DNA of 13,503 bases from Prevotella sp. CAG:1320 (GCA_000435635.1 FR882102.1:1-13503), one strand, 5' to 3'. Positions 1-7,125 are shown, counted from the first letter of the stretch. Notes: a model not told the origin generated them from the letters alone. Made by a program: numbers and translations.

Positions 1-9
1 ATAAAGTGG

Positions 10-26
10 AATTCGTCGAACTCACG
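10..26 (+). repeat. dispersed repeat copy A (AATTCGTCGAACTCACG)
   Basis: This 17-mer recurs with small changes in three other intergenic places in the window: reverse complement at 235-250 (GAGCTC instead of GAGTTC), reverse complement core at 13297-13308, and both arms of the inverted repeat at 13374-13415. None of the copies lies inside a gene. This points to a genome-wide intergenic repeat, but only the copies in this window can be seen. Confidence 0.6.
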
Positions 27-139
27 TTAATATAATATTATCTTATCTTCGATCTATCCGTAAGGATAGTATAATATATCGATTATTTATCGAAAAGACG
101 GAAATGTTGATTTTCAACTACTTAAGTCATATTCCCAAT

Positions 140-173
140 ACACTTTTGGTAGTTTGCTTTACACTTTTGGTAG
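140..173 (+). repeat. direct repeat ACACTTTTGGTAG x2, candidate operator or promoter element
   Basis: Two perfect copies of a 13-mer (140-152 and 161-173) begin 21 bp apart, about two helical turns, which would put both on the same face of the DNA. Each contains CACTTTTG, one base away from the Bacteroidetes -7 box. They lie about 190-220 bp upstream of xylB. They could be a regulator-binding pair for xylose genes or part of an upstream promoter; the sequence does not decide between these. Confidence 0.45.
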
Positions 174-217
174 GTTGGCGGATTGAATCGCAATTTACGC
201 AAATATGCTGAACCCCA

Positions 218-275
218 GTAGAGACGTGGCATGTCGTGAGCTCGACGAATCATGGTTTATGCGCCACGTCTCTAC
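218..275. repeat. inverted repeat GTAGAGACGTGGC with 32-nt loop
   Basis: Perfect 13-bp arms are at 218-230 and 263-275. The loop (231-262) contains CGTGAGCTCGACGAAT (235-250), a one-mismatch reverse complement of the repeat at 10-26, and CATG sits at each end of the inner segment (230-233 and 251-254). There is no T-tract after the right arm, so it is not an intrinsic terminator. It resembles REP- or MITE-like palindromic intergenic elements, many of which have GTAGAGACG-type ends, but I cannot assign a named family. Confidence 0.65.
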
Positions 276-361
276 AGTTTGGGAGACGAAAAAAGAAAAA
301 TACTAGGGGGAATTTTGGGTGATGGACGTATTATAGTAAGAAAGTAACAACAAAAAGGACT

Positions 362-1855
362 ATGAGTAGAAGATATTTATTGGGCTTCGATGTAGGCTCC
401 AGTTCAGTGAAAGCATCCTTGGTTGATGTAGAGACAGGCGAGATAGCCGCTTCCAAGTTCTATCCGGAGCGGGAGGCACCCATCAAGGCCGTGAAAGCGG
501 GATGGGCAGAGCAAGAGCCCCAGATGTGGTGGGACAACGCCAAGCTTTCCTTGCGCGACATCATGTCAGCCACGGGAGCGAAAGGGGAGGATATCTTGGC
601 CATCGGTATCTCTTACCAGATGCATGGCTTGGTATGTGTAGACAAAAACCAAAAGGTCTTGCGCCCCTCTATCATTTGGTGTGACTCGCGCGCCGTTCAA
701 TATGGTGAGCGCGCTTTCGACACGCTGGGAGCAGATAAGTGCCTGGGGCATTTGCTGAATTCCCCTGGAAATTTCACCGCCTCCAAGTTGGCTTGGGTGA
801 AGGAGAACGAGCCTGAGGTGTTTGACCAGATAGACAAGATCATGTTGCCAGGCGACTATATCGCCATGCGATTGAGCGGCGAGGCGCAGACTACTATCAG
901 CGGTCTCTCTGAGGGAATGATGTGGGACTTCAAGGAGAAGAAACCCGCCAAGTTCCTGCTCGATTACTATGGTTTTAGCGAGAGCGTGTTGCCTACCATC
1001 GTGCCCACCTTCTCGGTGCAGAGTACGGTAAGCAAGGCCGCCGCTGAGGAGCTGGGCCTGAAGGAAGGCACGCCCATCTCCTATAGGGCTGGTGACCAAC
1101 CCAACAATGCGGTGAGCCTGAATGTGTTCAACCCTGGCGAGATTGCCAGCACGGCGGGCACTTCGGGCGTGGTATACGGTGTCTTGGGAGAAGTGAACTA
1201 TGACCCCAAGAGCCGCGTGAACACTTTTGCCCATGCCAACTACACCACCGAGCAAGACCGCCTCGGCGTATTGCTTTGCATCAACGGAACGGGCATCCTC
1301 AATGCTTGGGTACACCGCAATATCACTCCCGACATGGGTTACGCTGAGATGAACGATTTGGCGGCTACCGTGCCCGTGGGCAGTGAAGGCGTTAGCGTGA
1401 TACCTTTCGGCAACGGTGCGGAGCGCGTGCTGCAGAACCAGGAGGTGAATTGTTCTATCCATGGCGTTAACTTCAACAAGCATAACAGGGCGCACATCGT
1501 ACGCGCCGCCCAGGAAGGCATCGTCTTCAGCTTCTGCTATGGTATGGAAATCATGCGCCAGATGGGCATGGATATCCAGAAGATACACGCAGGCAAGGCC
1601 AACATGTTCCTAAGTCCTCTCTTCCGCGATACGCTAGCCAGCGTGAGCGGGGCCATCATCGAGCTGTATGAGACCGACGGCAGTGCGGGTGCGGCTAAGG
1701 GTGCGGGCATCGGTGCGGGCATCTATAAAGATCACGATGAGGCATTCGCCACCTTGAAGAAGCTGCAAGTGATAGAACCCGACTTGGCCAACAAAGACGC
1801 TTACCTCCAGGCTTATGACAACTGGAAGAAGAAACTGGAAGAGGTGTGCCGGTAA
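362..1855 (+). CDS. xylB: xylulokinase (FGGY carbohydrate kinase)
   Basis: Phosphorylates D-xylulose with ATP to D-xylulose 5-phosphate in the cytoplasm, feeding the pentose phosphate pathway. The protein has 497 residues, normal for the family. The N-terminal FGGY domain starts with the phosphate-binding segment LGFDVGSSSVKAS (D10), followed by YQMHG (M87-H88) and WCDSR (106-110), which line the sugar site. The C-terminal domain opens near residue 240 with AGDQPNN, in which D245 matches the catalytic base (D233 of E. coli XylB), then TAGTSGVVY (264-272) for nucleotide binding, and ends with a Gly/Ala-rich segment GAAKGAGIGAGIY. An AAGGA lies only 2 nt before the ATG, too close to be a standard Shine-Dalgarno site. 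xylA follows after 52 nt, so the two are almost certainly one operon. Another FGGY sugar specificity is possible from motifs alone, but the xylA neighbour settles it. Confidence 0.95.
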   Translation: MSRRYLLGFDVGSSSVKASLVDVETGEIAASKFYPEREAPIKAVKAGWAEQEPQMWWDNAKLSLRDIMSATGAKGEDILAIGISYQMHGLVCVDKNQKVLRPSIIWCDSRAVQYGERAFDTLGADKCLGHLLNSPGNFTASKLAWVKENEPEVFDQIDKIMLPGDYIAMRLSGEAQTTISGLSEGMMWDFKEKKPAKFLLDYYGFSESVLPTIVPTFSVQSTVSKAAAEELGLKEGTPISYRAGDQPNNAVSLNVFNPGEIASTAGTSGVVYGVLGEVNYDPKSRVNTFAHANYTTEQDRLGVLLCINGTGILNAWVHRNITPDMGYAEMNDLAATVPVGSEGVSVIPFGNGAERVLQNQEVNCSIHGVNFNKHNRAHIVRAAQEGIVFSFCYGMEIMRQMGMDIQKIHAGKANMFLSPLFRDTLASVSGAIIELYETDGSAGAAKGAGIGAGIYKDHDEAFATLKKLQVIEPDLANKDAYLQAYDNWKKKLEEVCR

Positions 1856-1907
1856 ATAATAAACAAAAGAACAGATTTTATACAAACCCTTAAAATATTT
1901 TAGTATT

Positions 1908-3224
1908 ATGGCAAAAGAGTATTTTCCACAGATTGGTAAGATTCCCTTCGAGGGAACTGAAAGCAAGAACCCTATGGCATTCCACTATTATGACCCCGAG
2001 AAGGTCATAATGGGCAAGAAGATGAAAGATTGGTTGAAGTTCGCCATGGCATGGTGGCACACGCTGGGCCAGGCTTCTTCCGACCAGTTCGGTGGCCAGA
2101 CTCGCTCCTATGAGTGGGACAAGGCAGAGGATGCCGTACAGCGCGCCAAGGACAAGATGGACGCTGGCTTCGAGATCATGGAGAAATTGGGCATTGAGTA
2201 CTTCTGCTTCCACGACATTGACCTCGTTGACGAGGGCGATACCATCGAGGAATATGAAGCTCGCATGAAAGCTATCACCGACTATGCCCTGGAGAAGATG
2301 AAGGGTACCAACATCAAGAACCTTTGGGGTACCGCAAATGTATTCGGCAACAAGCGCTACATGAATGGCGCCGCCACCAATCCCGATTTCGACGTAGTGG
2401 CTCGCGCTGCTGTCCAAATCAAGACCGCCATCGACGCTACCATCAAGTTGGGTGGTACCAACTACGTGTTCTGGGGTGGCCGTGAGGGTTACATGAGCCT
2501 GCTGAATACCGACCAGAAGCGTGAGAAGGAGCATTTGGCACAAATCCTGACCTTGGCTCGCGACTACGCTCGTTCCAAGGGCTTTACTGGAACTTTCCTG
2601 ATTGAGCCTAAACCTATGGAGCCCACCAAGCACCAGTATGACGTGGATACCGAGACTGTTATCGGCTTCTTGAAGGCTCACGGCCTGGACAAGGACTTCA
2701 AGGTGAACATCGAGGTCAACCACGCTACTTTGGCTGGTCACACCTTCGATCACGAGTTGGCAGTGGCTGTCGATAATGGCATGCTCGGTTCTATCGACGC
2801 TAACCGTGGTGATTACCAGAATGGTTGGGACACCGACCAGTTCCCCATCGACAACTACGAGTTGACTCAGGCTATGATTCATATCATCCGCAATGGTGGC
2901 CTGGGCAATGGCGGTTCCAACTTCGACGCGAAGATCCGTCGTAACTCCACCGACCTGGAGGACATCTTCATCGCTCACATCAGTGGTATGGATGCCATGG
3001 CTCGCGCTTTGGAGAACGCCGCTAACCTGATTGAAAACTCTCCTTATTGCGAGATGCTCAAGAATCGTTACGCTAGCTTCGACAGTGGCAAGGGCAAGGA
3101 ATTCGAAGAGGGCAAGTTGACTTTGGAGGACGTTGTGGCTTACGCTAAGGAAGTAGGCGAGCCCAAGCAGACCTCTGGCAAGCAGGAGCTTTACGAGACC
3201 ATCGTGGCTCTCTACGCTAAATAA
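1908..3224 (+). CDS. xylA: xylose isomerase, class II
   Basis: Converts D-xylose to D-xylulose in the cytoplasm, the step before XylB. It has 438 residues, the usual length of class II enzymes, with the extended N-terminus (EYFPQIGKIPFEG) typical of that class. The catalytic pair is H102 and D105 in FHDIDLVDEGD. Ligands of the two metal sites are all present: E233 and K235 (LIEPKP), E269 and H272 (IEVNH), D297 (SIDANRGD), D308 and D310 (WDTDQF), and D340 (NFDAK). Each metal ligand is offset by one from the Piromyces enzyme, consistent with the accepted view that the fungal gene came from Bacteroidetes. The start follows an A/T-only stretch including the palindrome TAAAATATTTTA (1891-1902), with no Shine-Dalgarno sequence, as is usual for well-expressed genes in this phylum. 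A terminator follows 30 nt after the stop, so no xylose transporter is cotranscribed downstream. Confidence 0.97.
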   Translation: MAKEYFPQIGKIPFEGTESKNPMAFHYYDPEKVIMGKKMKDWLKFAMAWWHTLGQASSDQFGGQTRSYEWDKAEDAVQRAKDKMDAGFEIMEKLGIEYFCFHDIDLVDEGDTIEEYEARMKAITDYALEKMKGTNIKNLWGTANVFGNKRYMNGAATNPDFDVVARAAVQIKTAIDATIKLGGTNYVFWGGREGYMSLLNTDQKREKEHLAQILTLARDYARSKGFTGTFLIEPKPMEPTKHQYDVDTETVIGFLKAHGLDKDFKVNIEVNHATLAGHTFDHELAVAVDNGMLGSIDANRGDYQNGWDTDQFPIDNYELTQAMIHIIRNGGLGNGGSNFDAKIRRNSTDLEDIFIAHISGMDAMARALENAANLIENSPYCEMLKNRYASFDSGKGKEFEEGKLTLEDVVAYAKEVGEPKQTSGKQELYETIVALYAK

Positions 3225-3254
3225 GGATTCGTAAACTTTTAGCGAGATATAATT

Positions 3255-3289
3255 AAAAGGGCTGGAAATTTCCAGCCCTTTTCTTGTTT
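3255..3289 (+). terminator. intrinsic terminator of xylBA
   Basis: A perfect 28-nt palindrome: AAAAGGGCTGGAAA (3255-3268) pairs with TTTCCAGCCCTTTT (3269-3282), and more T-rich sequence follows. The A-tract on the left makes it able to act on both strands, though no gene converges on it from the right. Confidence 0.9.
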
Positions 3290-3314
3290 CTTTAAGGGAA
3301 ATTGCTTAATTTTG
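3283..3314 (+). promoter_or_regulatory. promoter of manC (Bacteroidetes type)
   Basis: TAATTTTG at 3307-3314 matches the -7 consensus TAnnTTTG exactly. CTTG at 3283-3286 lies 20 nt upstream and can serve as the -33 element (consensus TTTG). A start of transcription near 3321 would leave a leader of about 20 nt. It sits directly after the xylA terminator, so manC begins a new transcription unit. Confidence 0.7.
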
Positions 3315-3339
3315 CGAAATAATAAGGTATTTATGTAGT

Positions 3340-4407
3340 ATGGTTAATCCGAACAATCATTTGGTTATTATGGCAGGTGGCGTGGGCAGCCGTTTCTGGC
3401 CAATGAGTACCGCCCGGAAGCCCAAGCAGTTCATAGACGTGTTGGGAGTCGGTCGTTCGTTGCTGCAACTCACTTATGATCGCTTTGAGGGTGTTTGCGC
3501 TCCAGAGAATGTATGGGTGCTTACCAACAAAGACTATTTCGACATCGTGAGGGAGCAATTGCCCGAGGTGCCGGAAGGTAACATCTTGTTGGAGCCTTGC
3601 CGCCGCAATACCGCACCCTGCATCGCTTATGTCAGTTGGCGGGTGAAGGAGGCCAATCCGAAAGCGAATATCGTGGTGACTCCCTCTGACCACATCGTTA
3701 CCAACGGCGAGGAGTTCCGCAGGGTGGTGAGTTCTTGCTTAAAGTTCGCGGGCGAGACGGATTCCATCGTGACGCTAGGTATGAAGCCCACACGTCCCGA
3801 GACGGGCTACGGCTACATCCAGGCCGACCTTACCACGCCCTCCATGCGCAACAAGGAGATATTCCGCGTGGACTCTTTCCGCGAGAAACCCGACTTGCAG
3901 ACCGCCACTAAGTATGTGGCTGAGAATAATTACTTCTGGAACGCGGGCATTTTCATCATGAGTGCGGCCACTATGGTCAACGCTTTTCGCGTTTATCAGC
4001 CCGCTATCGCCAAAATATTCGAAAGCATGCGCTCCATTTTCGGCACGGAAAAGGAGAGAGAAGCGATAGACCTGCGTTATCCTGAATGTGAGAATATCTC
4101 CGTGGACTACGCTATCATGGAAAAGGCCGAGGAGATATTCGTTTGTCCCGCTGACTTTGGCTGGAGTGACTTAGGCACGTGGGGCAGCCTACGCGAAGAG
4201 ACCAAGCAAGACCTGTATGGCAATGCCTTGATAGGAGAAAACATACACATGATAGAGAGCCGTGACAATATTGTCCACACCACGGAGGAACGCAAGGTGG
4301 TGATACAGGGTTTGGAAGGCTATATCGTGGTGGAGAAAGACGATGTGCTCTTGATTTGCAAGCTCAGCGAGGAACAGCGAATCAAGCAATTCTCCGAGCA
4401 GGACTGA
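3340..4407 (+). CDS. manC: mannose-1-phosphate guanylyltransferase
   Basis: Transfers GMP from GTP to mannose 1-phosphate, giving GDP-mannose, the precursor of GDP-L-fucose and of surface polysaccharides. The 355 residues form a single nucleotidyltransferase domain without the phosphomannose isomerase domain found in the longer bifunctional proteins. The signature GGVGSRFWP (13-21) followed by PKQF (28-31) binds the nucleotide. Further family motifs are TPSDHIV (114-120), GYGYIQ (156-161), FREKPD (180-185), WNAGIF (200-205), DYAIMEK (256-262) and GWSDLGTW (274-281). The ATG at 3340 was chosen because the earlier ATG at 3333 is followed directly by TAG. fcl follows after 79 nt on the same strand with no clear terminator or good promoter between, so the two probably share a transcript. 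Confidence 0.93.
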   Translation: MVNPNNHLVIMAGGVGSRFWPMSTARKPKQFIDVLGVGRSLLQLTYDRFEGVCAPENVWVLTNKDYFDIVREQLPEVPEGNILLEPCRRNTAPCIAYVSWRVKEANPKANIVVTPSDHIVTNGEEFRRVVSSCLKFAGETDSIVTLGMKPTRPETGYGYIQADLTTPSMRNKEIFRVDSFREKPDLQTATKYVAENNYFWNAGIFIMSAATMVNAFRVYQPAIAKIFESMRSIFGTEKEREAIDLRYPECENISVDYAIMEKAEEIFVCPADFGWSDLGTWGSLREETKQDLYGNALIGENIHMIESRDNIVHTTEERKVVIQGLEGYIVVEKDDVLLICKLSEEQRIKQFSEQD

Positions 4408-4486
4408 ATGGCAGGGACGGGATGGCTTACGTTGGCCTTTGTGGCTTTTTAACTTACGATATTAATATTATTAAGGTATATACTGC

Positions 4487-5656
4487 ATGTTGGACAAGAA
4501 CAGTAAGATATACGTGGCGGGACACCATGGCCTGGTGGGTTCCGCCATCTGGAACAACCTGATGGCCAGGGGATACCACAACTTGGTGGGCCGCACGCAT
4601 CGTGAACTGGATCTTACGGACCAGGTGGCCGTAAAGCGTTTCTTTGACCAAGAGCAACCCGACGCGGTGGTGTTGGCTGCCGCTTTCGTGGGTGGCATCA
4701 TGGCTAATAGTCTTTACAGGGCGGATTTCATCATGCAAAACATGATGATGCAGTGCAATGTGATTTCCAATGCCTATTCCCATGGAGTGAAGAAGCTGCT
4801 TTTCCTGGGCAGCACTTGCATCTATCCCAAGAACGCTCCACAGCCCATGCGTGAGGATTGCCTGCTCACCAGCCCATTGGAGTACACCAACGAAGAGTAT
4901 GCTATCGCCAAGATAGCGGGTCTCAAGATGTGTGAGAGCTATAATTTACAATATGGCACTAACTATATTGCCGTGATGCCTACCAACTTGTATGGCCCTA
5001 ACGACAACTTCCATCTGGAGAACAGCCACGTGATGCCTGCCATGATGCGCAAGACCTACTTGGCCAAGCTGATGGAAGACGCCGATTGGGATACCATCCG
5101 CAAGGATATGGACAAGCGTCCTGTGGAAGGCGTGACGGGAACGGCTTCCCAGGAAGAGATAGAAACCGTGCTTGGGAAGTATGGTATCTACAGGAACAAG
5201 GTGGTGCTGTGGGGAACCGGCAATCCGCTGAGGGAGTTTCTCTGGAGCGAGGATATGGCGGATGCCAGCGTGCACGTGTTGCTCAATGTGGATTTCAGTG
5301 ACATAATCGGCATCGAGAAGTATTCGTCAGTATGTTATGGCGCTACCACGGATGGTGCGGTAGACCGCGACAGCAACCAAGGACGTGGTGGGGCAATTCC
5401 CTCACTTGGCGAGATACGCAACTGCCACATTAATGTGGGCACAGGTAAAGAGCTCACCATTAGGGAACTTTCCCAGTTGGTGGCGAAAGCCGTGGATTTC
5501 AAGGGGGTAGTGGAGTTTGACGCAACGAAACCCGATGGCACTCCCCGCAAGCTGATAGACGTAAGCAAGTTGCATAGCCTGGGCTGGCATCACAAGGTGG
5601 AAATCGACGAGGGCGTGCGATGCCTGTTCGATTGGTATCGCCAATCGTTGGACTGA
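4487..5656 (+). CDS. fcl: GDP-L-fucose synthase
   Basis: NADPH-dependent 3,5-epimerase/4-reductase that turns GDP-4-keto-6-deoxy-D-mannose into GDP-L-fucose in the cytoplasm. It is an extended short-chain dehydrogenase with the Rossmann motif GHHGLVG (12-18). The active-site set S109, C111, Y138, K142 and H181 aligns, with a constant shift of two, to S107, C109, Y136, K140 and H179 of E. coli WcaG. The C-terminal part keeps WGTGNPLREFLWSEDMA (242-258), HINVGTG (314-320) and KPDGTPRKL (348-356). At 389 residues it is about 70 longer than the E. coli enzyme; the extra sequence lies mainly at about 197-236 and 272-312. The usual partner gmd (GDP-mannose 4,6-dehydratase), which makes its substrate, is not in this window although manC is immediately upstream. 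Confidence 0.94.
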   Translation: MLDKNSKIYVAGHHGLVGSAIWNNLMARGYHNLVGRTHRELDLTDQVAVKRFFDQEQPDAVVLAAAFVGGIMANSLYRADFIMQNMMMQCNVISNAYSHGVKKLLFLGSTCIYPKNAPQPMREDCLLTSPLEYTNEEYAIAKIAGLKMCESYNLQYGTNYIAVMPTNLYGPNDNFHLENSHVMPAMMRKTYLAKLMEDADWDTIRKDMDKRPVEGVTGTASQEEIETVLGKYGIYRNKVVLWGTGNPLREFLWSEDMADASVHVLLNVDFSDIIGIEKYSSVCYGATTDGAVDRDSNQGRGGAIPSLGEIRNCHINVGTGKELTIRELSQLVAKAVDFKGVVEFDATKPDGTPRKLIDVSKLHSLGWHHKVEIDEGVRCLFDWYRQSLD

Positions 5657-5690
5657 CTTGCCAGTATTCCCCTTCGCGCGACAATTGGAA

Positions 5691-5737
5691 GCCCTGCGGA
5701 AGGAGAGGAGTGGCGAGCACCCCGCCGCAGGCTTTTT
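5691..5737 (+). terminator. candidate intrinsic terminator of manC-fcl
   Basis: GCCCTGCGG (5691-5699) pairs with CCGCAGGC (5725-5732) with one bulged C, and CTTTTTG follows directly. The 25-nt loop can form a smaller GTG/CAC stem. It lies 34 nt after the fcl stop, in the right place for a terminator. Confidence 0.6.
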
Positions 5738-5753
5738 GCCAACTTTAAAAAGT

Positions 5754-5819
5754 CAGTACTACTGATATTCTGTTTCAGTACTACTGCTTTTCGATTTCAG
5801 TAGTACTTGCTTTTTGCGG
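5754..5819. repeat. three 22-bp tandem units with CAGTACTACTG core; possible bidirectional terminator
   Basis: Units begin at 5754, 5776 and 5798, exactly 22 bp apart. The first two start with CAGTACTACTG and the third with CAGTAGTACTT; TTT precedes units 2 and 3. The single C-to-G change in unit 3 makes it an inverted partner of the others: AGTACTACTG (5777-5786) pairs perfectly with CAGTAGTACT (5798-5807), followed on the plus strand by TGCTTTTTG. On the minus strand unit 3 can pair with unit 1, followed by GACTTTTT. The array lies between the convergent fcl and methyltransferase genes, so termination in both directions is a reasonable reading; iteron-like protein binding is an alternative. 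Confidence 0.6.
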
Positions 5820-5827
5820 AGGTCAGC

Positions 5828-6631
5828 TCACTCCCTGGCTCTCAGCTCCCAAAAGGCCACGGCGGCAGCCGCTGCCACGTTGAGAGAGTCTACTTGGTGT
5901 GACATTGGTATGCGCACCACGTAATCCGCTTTCGCAATGGTCTCCTTGGGCAATCCGTCTCCTTCCGTCCCCATGATGATAGCCAATCGCCGCTCCTCCC
6001 GCAACCTGGGGTCATCCAGTGAGATGGAGCCATCGGTCAAGGCCATCGCAGCGGTGCGGAATCCATAGTCACGCAGGTTTTCTACAGGTTCGTTGAGCCA
6101 TGTCCATGGCACAAGGAACACCGAGCCCATGGATACCCGGATGGCCCTTCGGTTGAGTGGGTCGCACGAATTGGCCGTCAATAGCACGCCGTCTATGCCC
6201 AATGCCGCTGCCGAGCGGAATATGGCCCCGATGTTCGTGGTGTCCACTACGTTGTCTATCACCACCACCCTCCTGGCTTTTTGGCATATTTCAGCCACGG
6301 ATGGCAGTGCTTTCCTGCGCATGGCGCAAAGCACGCCTCGGGTGAGTGTATACCCCGTGAGCTGGCTGAGCAATGGCCGCTCTCCTACGTACACGGGCAT
6401 TTCTGGGCACTGGGCGATGATGTGGGCGGCGTCTCCCTTTATATGTCTCTCCTCGCAAAGCAGGGCTATGGGATGGTAGCCCGCATTGAGGGCCACTTGT
6501 ATCACTTTGGGGCTTTCGGCGATGAAAATTCCCCATTCATTGTCTTTCCGCTGACGCAATTGCGCCTCGGTAAGGGCGTGGAATATTTCCACCCCAGGAT
6601 GCGTGAGCGAGGTTATTTCGATAACAGGCAT
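5828..6631 (-). CDS. TrmH/SpoU-family RNA 2'-O-ribose methyltransferase
   Basis: Transfers a methyl group from S-adenosylmethionine to a ribose 2'-OH in rRNA or tRNA. The 267 residues comprise an N-terminal substrate-binding domain (about 30-105) and a C-terminal trefoil-knot SPOUT domain. All three SpoU motifs are visible: motif 1 in VIDNVVDTTNIGAIFRSA (124-141; N133 and R139), motif 2 in IIMGTEGDGLP (218-228; E223-G224), and motif 3 in IPMSHQVDSLNVAAA (241-255; S249, L250, N251). Motif 1 has DTTN where many members have DPxN, a mild variation. The gene starts 9 nt after the stop of the small exported-protein gene and probably shares its promoter. The exact target nucleotide, and so a name such as rlmB or tsnR, cannot be decided from motifs. 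Confidence 0.92.
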   Translation of the reverse strand: MPVIEITSLTHPGVEIFHALTEAQLRQRKDNEWGIFIAESPKVIQVALNAGYHPIALLCEERHIKGDAAHIIAQCPEMPVYVGERPLLSQLTGYTLTRGVLCAMRRKALPSVAEICQKARRVVVIDNVVDTTNIGAIFRSAAALGIDGVLLTANSCDPLNRRAIRVSMGSVFLVPWTWLNEPVENLRDYGFRTAAMALTDGSISLDDPRLREERRLAIIMGTEGDGLPKETIAKADYVVRIPMSHQVDSLNVAAAAAVAFWELRARE

Positions 6632-6640
6632 AGGACAGGT

Positions 6641-7066
6641 TTATTTCCAAGGAGTGAAGGTGAGCTTTTTGGGTATTTTCACCCATTTGCGGTTACGCGC
6701 TATCTTGATGGTGCTGCCTTTCTTTTGTTCTAGCGTATAGGTGCCATCCTTTTCCAAGGTGAGTTCAGCCTCCAAGTCTTCGCTGCCATAGTCGTTGACT
6801 ATTTCCAGGTAGGCCGTGTTCTCCTTGACCTCCGCTCCGGTTATCAACCATTTTCTGCTGTCTTTCTGGTCACCGAAAAACCCTGGAAGCTCACCCAGTA
6901 TCTCTTGTCTCGGCACTTTGACATTTTGGTCTTGGAAGTTAATGGTCAAATATACTTGGTATTCTTTGTTCAGGAAGGTGCCTTTGAAGGGCTCCTTGCT
7001 TGTTTGTGCCGTGGCGAATGCCCCGCAAAACAGGGCTAGCAATGAGATGATAATGGTTTTCTTCAT
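6641..7066 (-). CDS. small exported protein of unknown function
   Basis: I do not recognise a family. From the ATG at 7066 it has 141 residues. MKKTIIISLLALFCGAFATAQ is a clear Sec signal peptide with probable cleavage after A20, and there is no lipobox, so the product should be periplasmic. The mature part (about 120 residues) is rich in charged residues and in alternating patterns such as YQVYLTINF, TAYLEIV and EAELTLEKDGTYTLE, suggesting a small beta-barrel or beta-sandwich; it ends in the basic segment KIARNRKWVKIPKKLTFTPWK. The frame remains open up to 7105, but the longer start would place the probable promoter (-7 box at 7099-7092) inside the gene and would bury the signal peptide, so 7066 is preferred. 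It is the first gene of a two-gene unit with the methyltransferase. Confidence 0.8.
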   Translation of the reverse strand: MKKTIIISLLALFCGAFATAQTSKEPFKGTFLNKEYQVYLTINFQDQNVKVPRQEILGELPGFFGDQKDSRKWLITGAEVKENTAYLEIVNDYGSEDLEAELTLEKDGTYTLEQKKGSTIKIARNRKWVKIPKKLTFTPWK

Positions 7067-7091
7067 GACTTTGATGGTAATTTTATATCCG

Positions 7092-7125
7092 CGAAGATAA
7101 TTCATTTAAATCAAGAAATGAGCAA
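7092..7125 (-). promoter_or_regulatory. candidate promoter for the exported protein and methyltransferase genes
   Basis: On the minus strand TATCTTCG (7099-7092) differs by one base from TAnnTTTG. A TTG (7125-7123) lies about 23 nt upstream as a possible -33 element. The expected transcription start would fall about 20 nt before the ATG at 7066. Confidence 0.5.

Larger units (their letters stand above)
1..361. other. A/T-rich intergenic region upstream of xylB
   Basis: No credible gene is seen here. From left to right it holds a copy of a dispersed repeat (10-26), two small A/T-rich hairpins (54-69, CTATCC/GGATAG around GTAA; 79-93, TCGAT/ATCGA), a direct repeat (140-152 and 161-173), a large inverted repeat (218-275) and an A-rich stretch before xylB. 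The promoter of xylBA should lie in this region, but no perfect TAnnTTTG box is present. The nearest matches each have one mismatch: CACTTTTG at 141-148 and 162-169, and GAATTTTG at 310-317. Confidence 0.7.

Noticed and set aside
54..69. Terminator of an upstream gene (CTATCC GTAA GGATAG)
   Set aside because: The stem is only 6 bp and is followed by TATAATATATC rather than a T-tract; there is not enough support to call it.
566..1588. 340-residue open frame antisense to xylB
   Set aside because: It is a shadow of xylB codon use; its composition (many His, Leu and Val) is typical of antisense frames and no domain is recognisable.
1890..2978. 362-residue open frame antisense to xylA
   Set aside because: xylA on the plus strand carries the complete catalytic and metal-binding set; the antisense frame shows only low-complexity Val/Leu/His sequence.
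4408..4486. Separate promoter or terminator between manC and fcl
   Set aside because: TTTG at 4438-4441 has no TAnnTTTG at the right distance, and the only possible hairpin (GGCC/GTGGC before TTTTT) is very short.
5754..5819. CRISPR-like array
   Set aside because: Units are only 22 bp with an 11-bp core and no real spacers, and no cas genes are nearby.
7067..7105. N-terminal extension (13 residues) of the exported protein
   Set aside because: It would put the candidate -7 box inside the gene and place non-signal sequence before a perfect signal peptide starting at 7066.
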